Shown in pieces: positions 15,597 through 24,577 of a stretch of DNA of 64,000 nt. The DNA is taken from NCBI RefSeq assembly GCF_031458255.1, contig NZ_JAVDYC010000001.1, positions 3,791,001 to 3,855,000 of the forward strand, read 5' to 3'. This DNA is from Catenuloplanes niger (GTDB lineage: Bacteria; Actinomycetota; Actinomycetes; Mycobacteriales; Micromonosporaceae). Numbering within the stretch: the first letter of the stretch is position 1; every line of letters begins with the position of its first letter. The translations under genes and the position numbers were made by a program. The notes below the pieces were generated by a model, which saw nothing but the letters and a program-made list of their open reading frames with translations, did no database searches and was not told the DNA's origin.

Positions 15597-16091
15597 CTAC
15601 TTCATTACCAGGATTCCGGTGCGCTCGAACTCGGTCAGGTCGTCCAGCGTGCGCGCCACCGTGCCGGGGAGCGGGAACGGCGGGTCGGCGAGGTCGAACC
15701 ACATCGCGTCCAGGCTCTCGTCCGTCACGCGCTGCAGCTCACCGTCCCACTCGTCGACCCGGAAGCCGGTCACGAAGTGCTGGTACGTGTGCCCCCACAT
15801 GTTCGTGAACGTGTAGTCCGCGCCGGAGTACATCGCGTACGGCGTGACGCGGTGCGCGTTCAGCCCGGTCTCCTCCCGCACCTCGCGGATCGCGCACTGG
15901 GTGATCGACTCGCCCAGTTCCATCGCGCCGGCCGGCAGCGCCCAGTGCCCGTTGTCGGACCGCTGGATCAGCAGCACCCGGCCGCGGTCGTCGTGCAGCA
16001 CCGCACGCGCCGCGATGAACATCAGGACCCGATCGCCGGCCAGCTCGCGAATCTGGCCCATGTACGAGTCCGCCCACGGAATGCTGACCAT
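15597..16091 (-). CDS. Nudix hydrolase
   Basis: A 164-residue Nudix protein. The Nudix box is complete: Gly55, Glu61, Arg69, Glu70, Glu73, Glu74 and Gly76 within GAMELGESITQCAIREVREE. It should hydrolyse a nucleoside diphosphate linked to another moiety; the exact substrate is not evident. The protein keeps an N-terminal extension (VSIPWADSYMGQIRELAGD) that recurs in actinobacterial Nudix proteins of this size. No ribosome binding site precedes the ATG at 16091. It is divergent from the acyl-CoA ligase gene with 67 bases between, and upstream of the MFS gene on the same strand. Confidence 0.88.
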   Translation of the reverse strand: MVSIPWADSYMGQIRELAGDRVLMFIAARAVLHDDRGRVLLIQRSDNGHWALPAGAMELGESITQCAIREVREETGLNAHRVTPYAMYSGADYTFTNMWGHTYQHFVTGFRVDEWDGELQRVTDESLDAMWFDLADPPFPLPGTVARTLDDLTEFERTGILVMK

Positions 16092-16158
16092 GACCGCAGT
16101 TTTTCACAGCGCCCGAACCCTTCCGCACTGTGACCCCGGTCACCTAACGTTGGTGCGC

Positions 16159-17778
16159 ATGCGTAGCACGATGATGGCGAATCCGTTGCTCGTCTCCCGC
16201 CTGCTCGAGCACGGCAGCACCGTGCACGGCCGCGCCCACGTTGCCACCTGGACCGGTTCCGGCTCCCGCCGCACGACGTACGCCCAGGTGGGGGCGGACG
16301 CCGCACGACTCGCCCACGCGCTGCGCGACGAGCTCGGCGTGACCGGTGACCAGCGCGTCGCCACCTTCATGTGGAACAACGCGGAGCACCTGACCGCCTA
16401 CTTCGCGGTGCCGAGCATGGGCGCGGTGCTGCACACGCTCAACCTGCGGCTCTTCCCCGAGCAGCTGACCTACATCGCGAACCACGCCGAGGACCGGGTG
16501 GTCCTGGTCGACGAGACGCTGGTCCCGCTGCTGGCCAAGGTGCTGCCGACGATGAAGACGGTCGAGCACGTGGTGGTCAACGGCTCGGCCGCCGCGGTCC
16601 CGGCCGGCCCCTGGCAGGTGCACTCCTGGTCCGAGCTGCTGGCCGGGCGCCCCACCGAGTTCGACTGGCCGGAGCTGGACGAGCAGGACGCGGCCGCGCT
16701 CTGCTACACGTCCGGGACGACCGGCCACCCGAAGGGCGTCGCCTACTCGCACCGCTCGATCTGGCTGCACTCCATGCAGGTGTGCACGCCGGAGTCGTTC
16801 GGGCTGAGCGCGCTCGACACCATGCTCGCCATCGTGCCGATGTTCCACGCGATGTCCTGGGGCCTGCCGTACGCGTGCTTCATGTCCGGCGCGTCGCTGG
16901 TCGTGCCGGACCGGTTCATGGCCGGCGCCGCGATCGCGCCGATGATCGCGGCCGAGCGCCCGACCAAGGCCGCGGCCGTGCCGACCATCTGGACCGACCT
17001 GCTCGCCCACCTCGACGCGGAACCCACCGACGTGTCCTCGATGAGCGAGGTGATCGTCGGCGGGTCGGCGTGCCCGCCCGCGCTGATGCACGCGTTCCAG
17101 GAGCGGTTCGGGATCACGATCGTGCACGCCTGGGGGATGACCGAGACGTCCCCGCTCGGCTCGGTGTCCCGGCCGCCGGCCGGCGTCGACCCGTGGCCCT
17201 ACCGGTACACGCAGGGCCGGGTGCCGGCCGGCGTGGCCGCCCGGATCGTGGGCCCGCTCGGCGACGTGGTGCCGTCCGACGGCGAGGCGGTCGGCGAGCT
17301 GGAGGTCCGCGGCCCGTGGGTGACCGCCGGCTACCTCGGCGAGGACCGGCCCGACCCGGAGAAGTTCCGGGACGGCTGGCTGCGCACCGGCGACGTCGGC
17401 ACGCTCTCCGCCGACGGCTTCCTCACGCTCACCGACCGCGCCAAGGACGTGATCAAGTCCGGCGGCGAGTGGATCTCCTCGGTCGAGCTGGAGAACCACC
17501 TGATGGCACACCCCGCCGTCCTGGAGGCGTGCGTGGTCGGCGTGCCCGACGACCGCTGGGGAGAGCGCCCGTTCGCCACCGTGGTGCTCCGCGAGGGAGT
17601 GTCCGCCACCGCCGCGGAACTCCGGGAGTTCCTGTCGTCACGGGTGGCGAAGTGGCAGCTGCCGGAGCGGTGGGCGTTCATCCCCGCGGTCCCGAAGACG
17701 TCGGTCGGCAAGTTCGACAAGAAGCGGGTGCGCTCCTCGTACGCCGACGGTTCGCTGCCCGTCTCGACCCTGGGCTAG
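16159..17778 (+). CDS. fatty acyl-CoA ligase (FadD type)
   Basis: The 539-residue product is an ANL-superfamily adenylate-forming enzyme that activates a carboxylic acid, probably a medium- or long-chain fatty acid, to its CoA thioester. Motifs: the P-loop YTSGTTGHPKGV near residue 180, WGMTETSPLGS near 325, GWLRTGDVG near 410, and the C-terminal hinge and catalytic Lys region KTSVGKFDKK near 515-524. The start is uncertain; ATGs at 16159, 16171 and 16174 and a GTG at 16153 are in frame, and none has a clear ribosome binding site. Its stop codon abuts that of the convergent PfpI gene with no spacer. Confidence 0.85.
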   Translation: MRSTMMANPLLVSRLLEHGSTVHGRAHVATWTGSGSRRTTYAQVGADAARLAHALRDELGVTGDQRVATFMWNNAEHLTAYFAVPSMGAVLHTLNLRLFPEQLTYIANHAEDRVVLVDETLVPLLAKVLPTMKTVEHVVVNGSAAAVPAGPWQVHSWSELLAGRPTEFDWPELDEQDAAALCYTSGTTGHPKGVAYSHRSIWLHSMQVCTPESFGLSALDTMLAIVPMFHAMSWGLPYACFMSGASLVVPDRFMAGAAIAPMIAAERPTKAAAVPTIWTDLLAHLDAEPTDVSSMSEVIVGGSACPPALMHAFQERFGITIVHAWGMTETSPLGSVSRPPAGVDPWPYRYTQGRVPAGVAARIVGPLGDVVPSDGEAVGELEVRGPWVTAGYLGEDRPDPEKFRDGWLRTGDVGTLSADGFLTLTDRAKDVIKSGGEWISSVELENHLMAHPAVLEACVVGVPDDRWGERPFATVVLREGVSATAAELREFLSSRVAKWQLPERWAFIPAVPKTSVGKFDKKRVRSSYADGSLPVSTLG

Positions 17779-18342
17779 CTAGGCGTGCTGGCGGACGTGC
17801 GGGCCCTCGGCGATCGCCTCGACCATCTTCGCGCAGAACGCGGGCAGGTCGTCCGGGTTGCGGCTGGTCACCAGGCCGTTGTCGACGTAGACCTCCTCGT
17901 CGACCCAGGTCGCGCCCGCGTTCGCCAGGTCGGTGCGCAGGCTCGGCCAGGACGTCAGCGTGCGCCCGTCCACCACGCCCGCCTCGACCAGCGTCCACGG
18001 CCCGTGGCAGATCGCCGCGACCGGCTTGTGCGCGTCGAAGAACGACCGTACGAACCGCACCGCGTCCGGGTCCGTGCGCAGGAAGTCCGGGTTCGCCACG
18101 CCGCCGGGCAGCACCAGCGCGTCGTACTCCTGCTCGCTGGCGTCGCTCACCACCTTGTCCACCGGGTACGTCTTCGACTTGTCCATGTGCTCCATCGCCT
18201 GGATCTCACCGGACTTGATCGACACCAGCTCGGCCACGCCGCCCGCGTCGATCACCGCCTGCCGCGGCTGGGTGTACTCGACCTCCTCCACGCCGTCCGT
18301 CGCCAGGAACGCGACCCGCTTGCCCTCCAGCACCGCAGTCAT
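17779..18342 (-). CDS. PfpI/DJ-1 family protein (type 1 glutamine amidotransferase-like)
   Basis: A 187-residue DJ-1/PfpI-fold protein. The nucleophile elbow AAICHGPW places Cys112-His113, and LVLPGGVANPD and TSRNPDDLPAF complete the YhbO/PfpI class signature. Members act as chaperones, glyoxalase/deglycase-like enzymes or proteases; the activity here cannot be told from sequence. The stop codons of this gene and the acyl-CoA ligase abut within the palindrome ctagctag. Its upstream region (18343-18499) precedes the tRNA gene. Confidence 0.85.
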   Translation of the reverse strand: MTAVLEGKRVAFLATDGVEEVEYTQPRQAVIDAGGVAELVSIKSGEIQAMEHMDKSKTYPVDKVVSDASEQEYDALVLPGGVANPDFLRTDPDAVRFVRSFFDAHKPVAAICHGPWTLVEAGVVDGRTLTSWPSLRTDLANAGATWVDEEVYVDNGLVTSRNPDDLPAFCAKMVEAIAEGPHVRQHA

Positions 18343-18499
18343 CTCGGTTCATCCCTTCCGTTCGGCTACGCCTCCGGCATTCCCGCCCCTCCCCCGCCGA
18401 AACCAGCGCCCGCTGTGACCTGCCTTGACCCGGCCCGGCGCGCGGAGGGGGATCTCGGTGTCGGGTGGCCGAGGGCGTGACGTATATTGAGTGGGCGTT

Positions 18500-18572
18500 G
18501 CCGCCTTAGCTCAGTCGGTAGAGCGTGTTACTCGTAATAACAAGGTCGACGGTTCGATTCCGTCAGGCGGCT
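18500..18572 (+). tRNA. tRNA-Thr (anticodon CGT)
   Basis: A complete cloverleaf: acceptor GCCGCCT/AGGCGGC, D stem GCTC/GAGC, anticodon stem TGTTA/TAACA, loop CTCGTAA giving anticodon CGT (reads ACG, Thr), T stem GACGG/CCGTC with loop TTCGATT. The discriminator base is T and no CCA is encoded. No repeat of the 3' end suggesting an integrated element was seen nearby. Confidence 0.95.
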
Positions 18573-18581
18573 CAGCAGAGC

Positions 18582-18615
18582 GAAGCCCCTGGTCACCTCG
18601 GTGGCCAGGGGCTTC
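18582..18615 (+). terminator. hairpin after tRNA-Thr
   Basis: A 15-bp stem with one G-T wobble (GAAGCCCCTGGTCAC against GTGGCCAGGGGCTTC) and loop CTCG begins 10 bases after the tRNA. It probably ends the tRNA transcript; it could also serve the convergent exported-protein gene that ends at 18709. Confidence 0.75.
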
Positions 18616-18708
18616 GTCGTGCACCGTCCCGGTCGTGCGCCGCCGGCCCGGCCGCGGTGGTGCGGCCCGAGACCGGCACGGCGCGGCTCACGGAGCGGCG
18701 CGAGCCGG

Positions 18709-19509
18709 TCAGCGCAAAGTGCGCGCGCGCTGGATCGCCGGGGTGACGAGTCGCTCGACGAGCGACCGCTGGCCGTCGGAGATCTCCCACCCGACGTCTG
18801 CCACCATCACCACGGTGCGACCGGTGCGGACCACCACGAGATAGGTGTTCCTGGTCATCGTCTCGCCGGCGTACTGGAACGTCTCCGTCAGCCGGAGCAG
18901 CAGCGACTCCGCGCCCGCGGTGCCGGTCGACAGCACGGTCCACCGGCCGCCGCCCTGATCGGTGTCGTCGCAGTTCGTCACGGCCGCACGCAGGTAGCGC
19001 TGCGCGCCGTTCGCCCGGAAGCTGCCGACCCACTCGACGACGACCGTCGGGGACTCACCGACCGCGACCATGGCGGAGATCGCCCGGTCCCGGCGCGGAG
19101 GCAGCCCGCCGTAGCGATTCGTCTCGGCGCAGGGCCGTGGTGGCCGCAGCGCATTCCACCGGTCCGCGTCGACGGGTGAGGTCACCGCGCCGCCGAGATC
19201 CTCCGGCTGCAGCATGGCGGTGCCGGGAATGCCACGCGCCGAGCCGGGGCCACCCCGGTCGGTCGCGACGCCGGCGGTGATCCCGGTGACGCCGACGGCG
19301 GCCTCGGCGGCCTGCCGGCCGGTCGGGGTGGCCGCGCCGGCGGCGGAGGCGAGCGTGACGATCATGACGCCGGCCAGCAGACCCGTCACGGCCAGGCGGA
19401 CCGCGCCGGTACGCGGTGAGGTGGTGGTCGGCGCGCCACACCGGGTGAAAACGTCGCGGCGACGACTGTACGAGCCGGGTCGATATCGACGAACAGGGGT
19501 TCGGACCAT
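18709..19509 (-). CDS. exported protein of unknown function
   Basis: Codes for 266 residues. A long Arg-rich N-terminal region (1-36) precedes a hydrophobic segment at about 38-60 ending in ASAAGAA, consistent with a signal peptide or type II membrane anchor. The remainder is extracellular, with two Cys (in RPCAETN and TNCDDTD) that could pair, and a C-terminal block (TYLVVVRTGRTVVMVADVGWE) reminiscent of PknH-like sensor domains. That similarity is tentative. GGAGG lies 7 bases before the ATG. It is transcribed toward the tRNA gene and divergent from the DUF2231 gene. Confidence 0.65.
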   Translation of the reverse strand: MVRTPVRRYRPGSYSRRRDVFTRCGAPTTTSPRTGAVRLAVTGLLAGVMIVTLASAAGAATPTGRQAAEAAVGVTGITAGVATDRGGPGSARGIPGTAMLQPEDLGGAVTSPVDADRWNALRPPRPCAETNRYGGLPPRRDRAISAMVAVGESPTVVVEWVGSFRANGAQRYLRAAVTNCDDTDQGGGRWTVLSTGTAGAESLLLRLTETFQYAGETMTRNTYLVVVRTGRTVVMVADVGWEISDGQRSLVERLVTPAIQRARTLR

Positions 19510-19946
19510 GGGAAAACCTCCACGACTGTGAGGACGTGACCGAGCACGACGGTGGTCGGCCGCACGGGCCGCGACGGCCTCGTTCCGGGCCGCTCGTGGT
19601 TACGTGCCGTGCACGGTTGACGCGGTCCCGATGGCGAGGACGACAGCGCGGTGACCGAGGTCCGGGACGTCTTCAGGCCGTGGGAACACGGGCTGTACAC
19701 CGGTGCCGGATCAGGTCCTCCGATGCATCGAAGGCAAGGCCGACCCTACGCTCCGTATCGCTCCGTGACTATGCGGGCGTCTGTCCGTCACCGGACCGTG
19801 CGCCGGGTCGGCACCCGTACGAGAATCGCGGGTACGCCCAGGCGGTACTACCATCTGTGCGTATCGCATCACCTCAGGTCAGCGTTTTGGTCCATACGGG
19901 CTCGGGTACCGAACCTCACGACGGCACGCCGGGCGGGTGGGAGCGG
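19510..19946. other. intergenic region, divergent promoters
   Basis: These 437 bases separate divergent genes. I see no coding potential. A TACCAT hexamer at 19849-19854 fits an actinobacterial -10 for the downstream DUF2231 gene, but no matching -35 was found. No repeats or hairpins stand out. Confidence 0.4.
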
Positions 19947-20453
19947 GTGACGATCGTGGAAAGCCGACTCAAGGTCTCCGGGCACTCGGTCCACCTGATG
20001 CTCTTCATGCTGCCGATGGGCCTGTTCGTCACCGGGATCATCTTCGATCTCTTCCACCTCATGGGCGGGCCGGCGCTGCTCGCGATGGCCGGGTACTGGC
20101 AGGTGGTGGGTGGGCTGCTCGCGGCCGGCATCGCGGGGCTGGCCGGCCTCGTCGATCTGCTGTTCCTGCAGCCGGGGACGCGGGCCCGGCGGGTCGCGAT
20201 CGCGCACGGGCTGATCAACGGTGGCGTGCTGGCGATGTTCGCGGTGATCTGGCTGGTCCGGGTCGGCGACCCGGAGCGGGCCGCCGGGGCGATGCTGGTG
20301 GCGGTCGAGACGCTGGTGCTGCTGGGCGGCGCGGTCGCGGCGTGGCTCGCGGGCGAGCTGGTCGAGGAGACGCCGGCCGAGGACGAGGCGCGGCCGGCGA
20401 CGTTGCGGCGACGTGCGGTGCGGGCGATCGGGGCGATCGTCGGCGCGCGGTGA
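19947..20453 (+). CDS. DUF2231 four-helix membrane protein
   Basis: A membrane protein of 168 residues with four hydrophobic helices (about 12-33, 45-68, 80-100 and 112-132) and a basic C-terminal tail. The stretch HSVHLMLFMLPMGLFVTGIIFDL, with a His near the first helix, is typical of DUF2231 proteins. These are sometimes linked with redox or haem chemistry, but no activity is established. The GTG at 19947 has GGTGGGAG upstream. It stands alone, 91 bases ahead of the metallophosphoesterase gene on the same strand. Confidence 0.78.
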   Translation: MTIVESRLKVSGHSVHLMLFMLPMGLFVTGIIFDLFHLMGGPALLAMAGYWQVVGGLLAAGIAGLAGLVDLLFLQPGTRARRVAIAHGLINGGVLAMFAVIWLVRVGDPERAAGAMLVAVETLVLLGGAVAAWLAGELVEETPAEDEARPATLRRRAVRAIGAIVGAR

Positions 20454-20544
20454 GCAGATCTCCAGCCCGTGGCCGGGCGCGGGGATCGACCGGCGTCGAG
20501 TGCGTGTCGAGTGACTGTTAACGATTCCCGATAGATTCTTCGGG

Positions 20545-22266
20545 GTGACCGTCGATCCGACTGAGGTGCCGGCGGAGGCCCAGCCCCGCGTCCGGCGCCG
20601 TCCCGCGTCCCTCGATCCACGCGAGCTCGGGTTCACCCCGCAGCCGCCGGTGCCCTGGCTGTCGCCGCTGCTGCTGATCAACGCGGGCCTGCGTACGCTG
20701 CTGGCGCATCTGTTCGGTGCCTATCTGGACAAGCGCGAGATGCAGATCGCGCTCGGCCCGGTACCCGACCACGACCACAGCGACGCCGACGAGCTGTGGA
20801 TCGACTACGTGGCGGACCTGGGCGACGGGTTCGACGCGACGTACTCGATCGCCTATCTGCTGGCGCAGCCGGAGCTGCGTCCGGACGGCGTGGACCGGCC
20901 GCTGCCCCGCGGCCGGCTGCTGGTGATGGGCGGTGACCAGGTCTATCCGACGGCGAGCGGGGAGGCCTACGAGAACCGGTCGAAGGGGCCCTACGAGGCC
21001 GCGCTGCCGGTCGCGCCGCCGGACGGCGTCCAGCCGACGCTGTTCGCGGTGCCGGGCAACCACGACTGGTACGACGGGCTCACCGCGTTCCTGCGGCTGT
21101 TCGCGCGGCGGCGGGACGCGAAGTTCGGCGGTTGGCGCACCGAGCAGCGTCGGTCCTACTTCGCGGTCAAGCTGCCGCACGGCTGGTGGCTGCTGGGCCT
21201 GGACGAGCAGGCCGGGTCGTACATCGACGACCCGCAGCTCGAGTACTTCCAGGACGTCGCGGACCGGATCCGGCCGGAGGACCGAATCATCCTCGCGGTG
21301 CCGGCGCCGACCTGGGTCAAGGCGGCGGACCGGCCGGGCGCGTACGACTCGGTCGACTACTTCGTGCGCAAGGTGCTGGCGCCGACCGGTGCACCGGTGC
21401 GCCTGATGCTCAGCGGCGACCTGCACCACTACGCGCGCTACTCCGGCCCGGACCGGGAGCTGATCACCTGCGGTGGCGGCGGCGCGTACCTGGTCGCGAC
21501 GCACACGCTGCCCGAGACGATCACGGTGCCGCCGCGCGACACCCTGGTCCGGAACGCCAGCACGCCCCGCGATTACACGATCAAGGGCCGATTCCCCACG
21601 GTACGGGAGTCCCGCCGTCACCTGCCGGGGATCTTCTGGCGCCTGCCACGTAACAACCCGGGTTTCGCCACGTTCATCGGCATCGTGCACACGATGCTGA
21701 TGCTCACCATGAGCGGCGCCGTGCGTGGCGAGGAGTCGTCACCCCAGCTCCTGACGCTGCCGTTGGGCCTGATGCTCTGCTTCGTGCTCGGCGCCACGAT
21801 CGCGTTCGCGAAACCCCCGAGAATCGGCCAACGGGGGTACGCCAAACACTGGCTGATCGGCATAGCGCACGGCCTGGCTCACCTGTCGGCGGCCGCGCTC
21901 GGCACCTGGGCCTGGCTGAGCAGCCCGCTGTCCACCTGGGAGTGGCAGGTCGTCACGGCCGCGGTCGTCTACGGCCCGGTCGCGGGTTTCCTCGGCACCG
22001 AACTGCTCGCGCTCTACCTGGTGATCGCCAACTTCTTCACCGTCAACGTCAACGAGCTCTTCGCCGGCCAGGGCATCGACGACGCCAAGTCGTTCCTCCG
22101 CATGCACCTCGCCGCGGACGGCACGCTCACCGTCTATCCGATCGCGCTGCGCACGGTCAACCGCCGCTGGGCCGCCGCACCGGACGCCCCCGAGCACTCC
22201 CCGTGGATCGTCCCGGCCACCCCGCTGCGCCCGCACCTGGCGGAGGAGCGGCCGATCCGCGTCTGA
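20545..22266 (+). CDS. membrane-anchored metallophosphoesterase
   Basis: The 573-residue protein begins with a calcineurin-like phosphoesterase domain with metal-site motifs GDQVYP near 130, GNHDWYDG near 171 and SGDLHHYARY near 290. The C-terminal part (380-505) has about four hydrophobic helices, followed by a cytoplasmic tail. An N-terminal hydrophobic stretch at 36-52 may be another membrane contact. It is probably a membrane-bound hydrolase of a phosphoester, perhaps lipid or nucleotide; the substrate is unknown. The GTG at 20545 gives MTVDPTEVPAEAQ. It ends 10 bases from the convergent ricT gene. Confidence 0.8.
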   Translation: MTVDPTEVPAEAQPRVRRRPASLDPRELGFTPQPPVPWLSPLLLINAGLRTLLAHLFGAYLDKREMQIALGPVPDHDHSDADELWIDYVADLGDGFDATYSIAYLLAQPELRPDGVDRPLPRGRLLVMGGDQVYPTASGEAYENRSKGPYEAALPVAPPDGVQPTLFAVPGNHDWYDGLTAFLRLFARRRDAKFGGWRTEQRRSYFAVKLPHGWWLLGLDEQAGSYIDDPQLEYFQDVADRIRPEDRIILAVPAPTWVKAADRPGAYDSVDYFVRKVLAPTGAPVRLMLSGDLHHYARYSGPDRELITCGGGGAYLVATHTLPETITVPPRDTLVRNASTPRDYTIKGRFPTVRESRRHLPGIFWRLPRNNPGFATFIGIVHTMLMLTMSGAVRGEESSPQLLTLPLGLMLCFVLGATIAFAKPPRIGQRGYAKHWLIGIAHGLAHLSAAALGTWAWLSSPLSTWEWQVVTAAVVYGPVAGFLGTELLALYLVIANFFTVNVNELFAGQGIDDAKSFLRMHLAADGTLTVYPIALRTVNRRWAAAPDAPEHSPWIVPATPLRPHLAEERPIRV

Positions 22267-22276
22267 GCCCGGCCCG

Positions 22277-23122
22277 TCAGGCCTGCGGGTACGCCGCGTC
22301 GTGGGCCTGGCGGGGGCCGCAGACCGAGGCCCGGGAGCAGGAGCACCGGGAGCCGTCGGCGTCCAGCCGCACCACGACCTCGTCGCGCGGGACGCTGTGG
22401 CCGACGACCTTGCCGTCGCCGTGGTCCGTGGTGACCCGCGAACCGATCGCGGGCGCGGTGGCCTGGAACTTCTGGTACAGGGGATGTTCGTACTTCAGGC
22501 AGCACATCAGGCGGCCGCAGGCGCCGGAGATGCGCAGCGGGTTGAGTGGGAGCTCCTGGTCCTTGGCCATCCGGATGGTGACCGGCTCGAAGTCAGTGAG
22601 GAAGGTGGCGCAGCACAGGTCGCGGCCGCAGGAGCCGATGCCGCCCTGGACGCGGGCGGAGTCGCGGGCGGAGAGCTGCCGCAGTTCGACGCGGCAGTGC
22701 AGGGTGGCGCCGAGGTCGCGGACCAGCGAACGGAAGTCGACGCGGTGCGGCGCGGTGAAGTAGATGGTGGTGCGGGCGCCGCCGTTGCCGCCGGTGGACT
22801 CCAGCACGTGGTCGATCGCGACCACCTTCATCGGCAGGTCGTGCTCGCGGATCAGGCGCTTCGCGGCGACCTTGGCCTCGGCCTTGCGGCGGCGCTGGGC
22901 CTCGTCACGCTTGAGGTCGGTCTCCGTCGCCAGGCCGGCCAGCCGGGGGAAGCCGTCGGTGTCCTCGCTGACCCACTGCGCGGCCCACACGCACTCGGCC
23001 ACCTCGGGCCCGTCGTCCGTGGGCACCAGCACCTTGTCGCCCACGGCGGGGCGCAAATCGCCCGGATCGAGGTAATACAGGCGCCCATAACGGTTGAAAC
23101 TCACCGCACACAGCATCCCCAT
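22277..23122 (-). CDS. ricT: RicT/YaaT-like PSP1 C-terminal domain protein
   Basis: A 281-residue PSP1-domain protein of the RicT (YaaT) family. In Bacillus, RicT joins RicA and RicF in an Fe-S-containing complex that affects RNA processing. The PSP1 core includes TIYFTAPHRVDFRSLVRDL and two Cys clusters, C165/C170/C171 and C202/C207/C208 (GSCGRDLCC, ACGRLMCC), suited to binding a metal cofactor. The ATG at 23122 has an alternative at 23116 with better spacing to AAGGG. The tmk-holB-ricT order is conserved in bacteria, but here unrelated genes (23401-25221) separate holB from ricT. The partner subunits are not in the window. Confidence 0.88.
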   Translation of the reverse strand: MGMLCAVSFNRYGRLYYLDPGDLRPAVGDKVLVPTDDGPEVAECVWAAQWVSEDTDGFPRLAGLATETDLKRDEAQRRRKAEAKVAAKRLIREHDLPMKVVAIDHVLESTGGNGGARTTIYFTAPHRVDFRSLVRDLGATLHCRVELRQLSARDSARVQGGIGSCGRDLCCATFLTDFEPVTIRMAKDQELPLNPLRISGACGRLMCCLKYEHPLYQKFQATAPAIGSRVTTDHGDGKVVGHSVPRDEVVVRLDADGSRCSCSRASVCGPRQAHDAAYPQA

Positions 23123-23400
23123 CCCTTCACCCTACGTCGTGGAACGAGCATCGGGGAGTGGTGCGGAGCACCCTCATTTGTCCTCATACACGCGATTCAA
23201 GCCGGTCGGTCAATATCTGCCGACCGTCCGGGCAGGACAGTCGGGCGAGCCGTGTCGGATCCGGCGGGCGCGCGGTTGCGCAGATGTCCACAGGACCTGC
23301 GGGGGGTGCAGGAAACGGCGGCGGCGTCGCGGCCGGAGCGGCTCTTGGCACCGGCCGTCCCGCCCCGCGGCGCCGCCGTCACCCCGTGGAGGCGTGTGGG

Positions 23401-23829
23401 TCAGGTCCCCGAGGTGAGGGTTCGCCCGTTGACGTGGGTGAACGCGCCCGCGACCAGTTCGCGCAGCGCCTCGGCGTCCAGGTCCGCGAGCCGCTTGACG
23501 TAGAGGCAGGACTTGCCGAGTGAGTGCGGGCCGAGCCGCGTCAGGATCTCGTCGTAGCCGTCGAAGCCGGGCAGCAGGTAGAACGTCAGCGCCGCGCGGC
23601 GGGGTGCGAAGCCGACCGCCGGCCAGTCGCCGCTGCGGCCGGACGCGTACTCGTAGCGGTACGCGCCGAAGCCGATGATGCTGGTCCCCCACAGGACCGG
23701 CTCGGCGCCGGTGACGTCGGCCATCAGCGCGCAGGCGGTCTCCGCGTCCTCCCGGCGGCGGGCGTCGGTGACGGACGCGAGGAAGCCGGGCACGCTCGCC
23801 GCGGTCCGCCGGGTCTTCGGCTCAGCCAT
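23401..23829 (-). CDS. DUF1801 domain protein
   Basis: A small single-domain protein of 142 residues. The segments ETACALMADVTGAEPVLWG, GFAPRRAALTFYLLPGF and KSCLYVKRLADLDAEALREL match the YdhG/DUF1801 family. Its fold is known but its function is not; it was once linked to intracellular iron chaperone-like proteins. The start is set at ATG 23829 (MAEPKTRRTAASVPGF). It lies between ricT and the WXG-type cassette on the same strand, with 278 bases of apparently empty DNA before ricT. Confidence 0.8.
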   Translation of the reverse strand: MAEPKTRRTAASVPGFLASVTDARRREDAETACALMADVTGAEPVLWGTSIIGFGAYRYEYASGRSGDWPAVGFAPRRAALTFYLLPGFDGYDEILTRLGPHSLGKSCLYVKRLADLDAEALRELVAGAFTHVNGRTLTSGT

Positions 23830-23883
23830 GCCGCCCACCGTAGGCCGGATGCGGTCCCGCTGTCGCACAGATTCGCACAGCGG

Positions 23884-24552
23884 TCAGTAACGGGTCCGCA
23901 GCACGCGACCGTCCGGGCGGGGCAGCGGCTCGTCGGCCGGTTCGCGGTAGCCGATGTCGGCCAGCCGTTCGGTCCACTCCGCGTGCAGCACCTCGCCGGC
24001 CTCGACGGTCTCCGCGACCACGCCCAGCACCCGCGCCGCGATCTCCGCGGCCGCGGTCGCGGTGGCCACCTCGTCGTCCGGGGCGCCGGTCACCAGCGTG
24101 ACCGCCTCCGCGGAGGCCAGCGACGCGGCCAGGACCGACGCGAGCGCGGTCCGGGAGGACGTGATCCACGAGTCGAGTGCGTCCGTGTAGTCCGCGGTGG
24201 CCGCCAGGTGACCGGCCAGGCTGGCGCTGTCGCCGGCCAGGTGGTCGGCGAGCCCGGCCCGGTACCGCTCGAACGCCTCCGCGCCCGCGCCCGCCCAGTC
24301 CTGCGGCGTGCCGATGGTGTCGCGCGCCTCCGCGTACTCCCGGGCGACCTGGCGCAGCGACGCGCCGGCGGCGAGCAGTGGGGCGGGCCGCAACGCGATG
24401 ATCGCCTCGACGGACGGGAGCGTGAGCGCGCCGAGGCGGCGCAGCAGCGGCCAGAGGTCGTGCTCGGTGGGGGCGCCGTGGGCGTGGAGGGCGTCGTCGA
24501 CCCGGTGCAACAGGTCGGCGGCGGGCTCGGCGAGCGCGTCCAGCTGGTCCAT
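23884..24552 (-). CDS. WXG-motif alpha-helical protein, possible type VII substrate
   Basis: Codes for 222 mostly helical, Ala-rich residues. The WAG turn at residues 86-88 in PQDWAGAGAEAFERYRAGL matches the helix-turn-helix signature of WXG100/LXG secretion substrates, but the protein is twice the usual length and has no C-terminal YxxxD/E. I start it at the ATG at 24552 (MDQLDALAEPAADLL); the ribosome binding site is weak. It is third in a cassette after a YbaB-like gene and a 99-residue WXG100 protein, with 25 bases from the latter, suggesting a heterodimeric partner or effector. Function is inferred only. Confidence 0.6.
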   Translation of the reverse strand: MDQLDALAEPAADLLHRVDDALHAHGAPTEHDLWPLLRRLGALTLPSVEAIIALRPAPLLAAGASLRQVAREYAEARDTIGTPQDWAGAGAEAFERYRAGLADHLAGDSASLAGHLAATADYTDALDSWITSSRTALASVLAASLASAEAVTLVTGAPDDEVATATAAAEIAARVLGVVAETVEAGEVLHAEWTERLADIGYREPADEPLPRPDGRVLRTRY

Positions 24553-24577
24553 CTCAGGAAATGCCTCGATAAATCGG

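Noticed and set aside
18500-18620. Integration site at tRNA-Thr
   Set aside because: No duplicated tRNA 3' end, integrase gene or composition change nearby.
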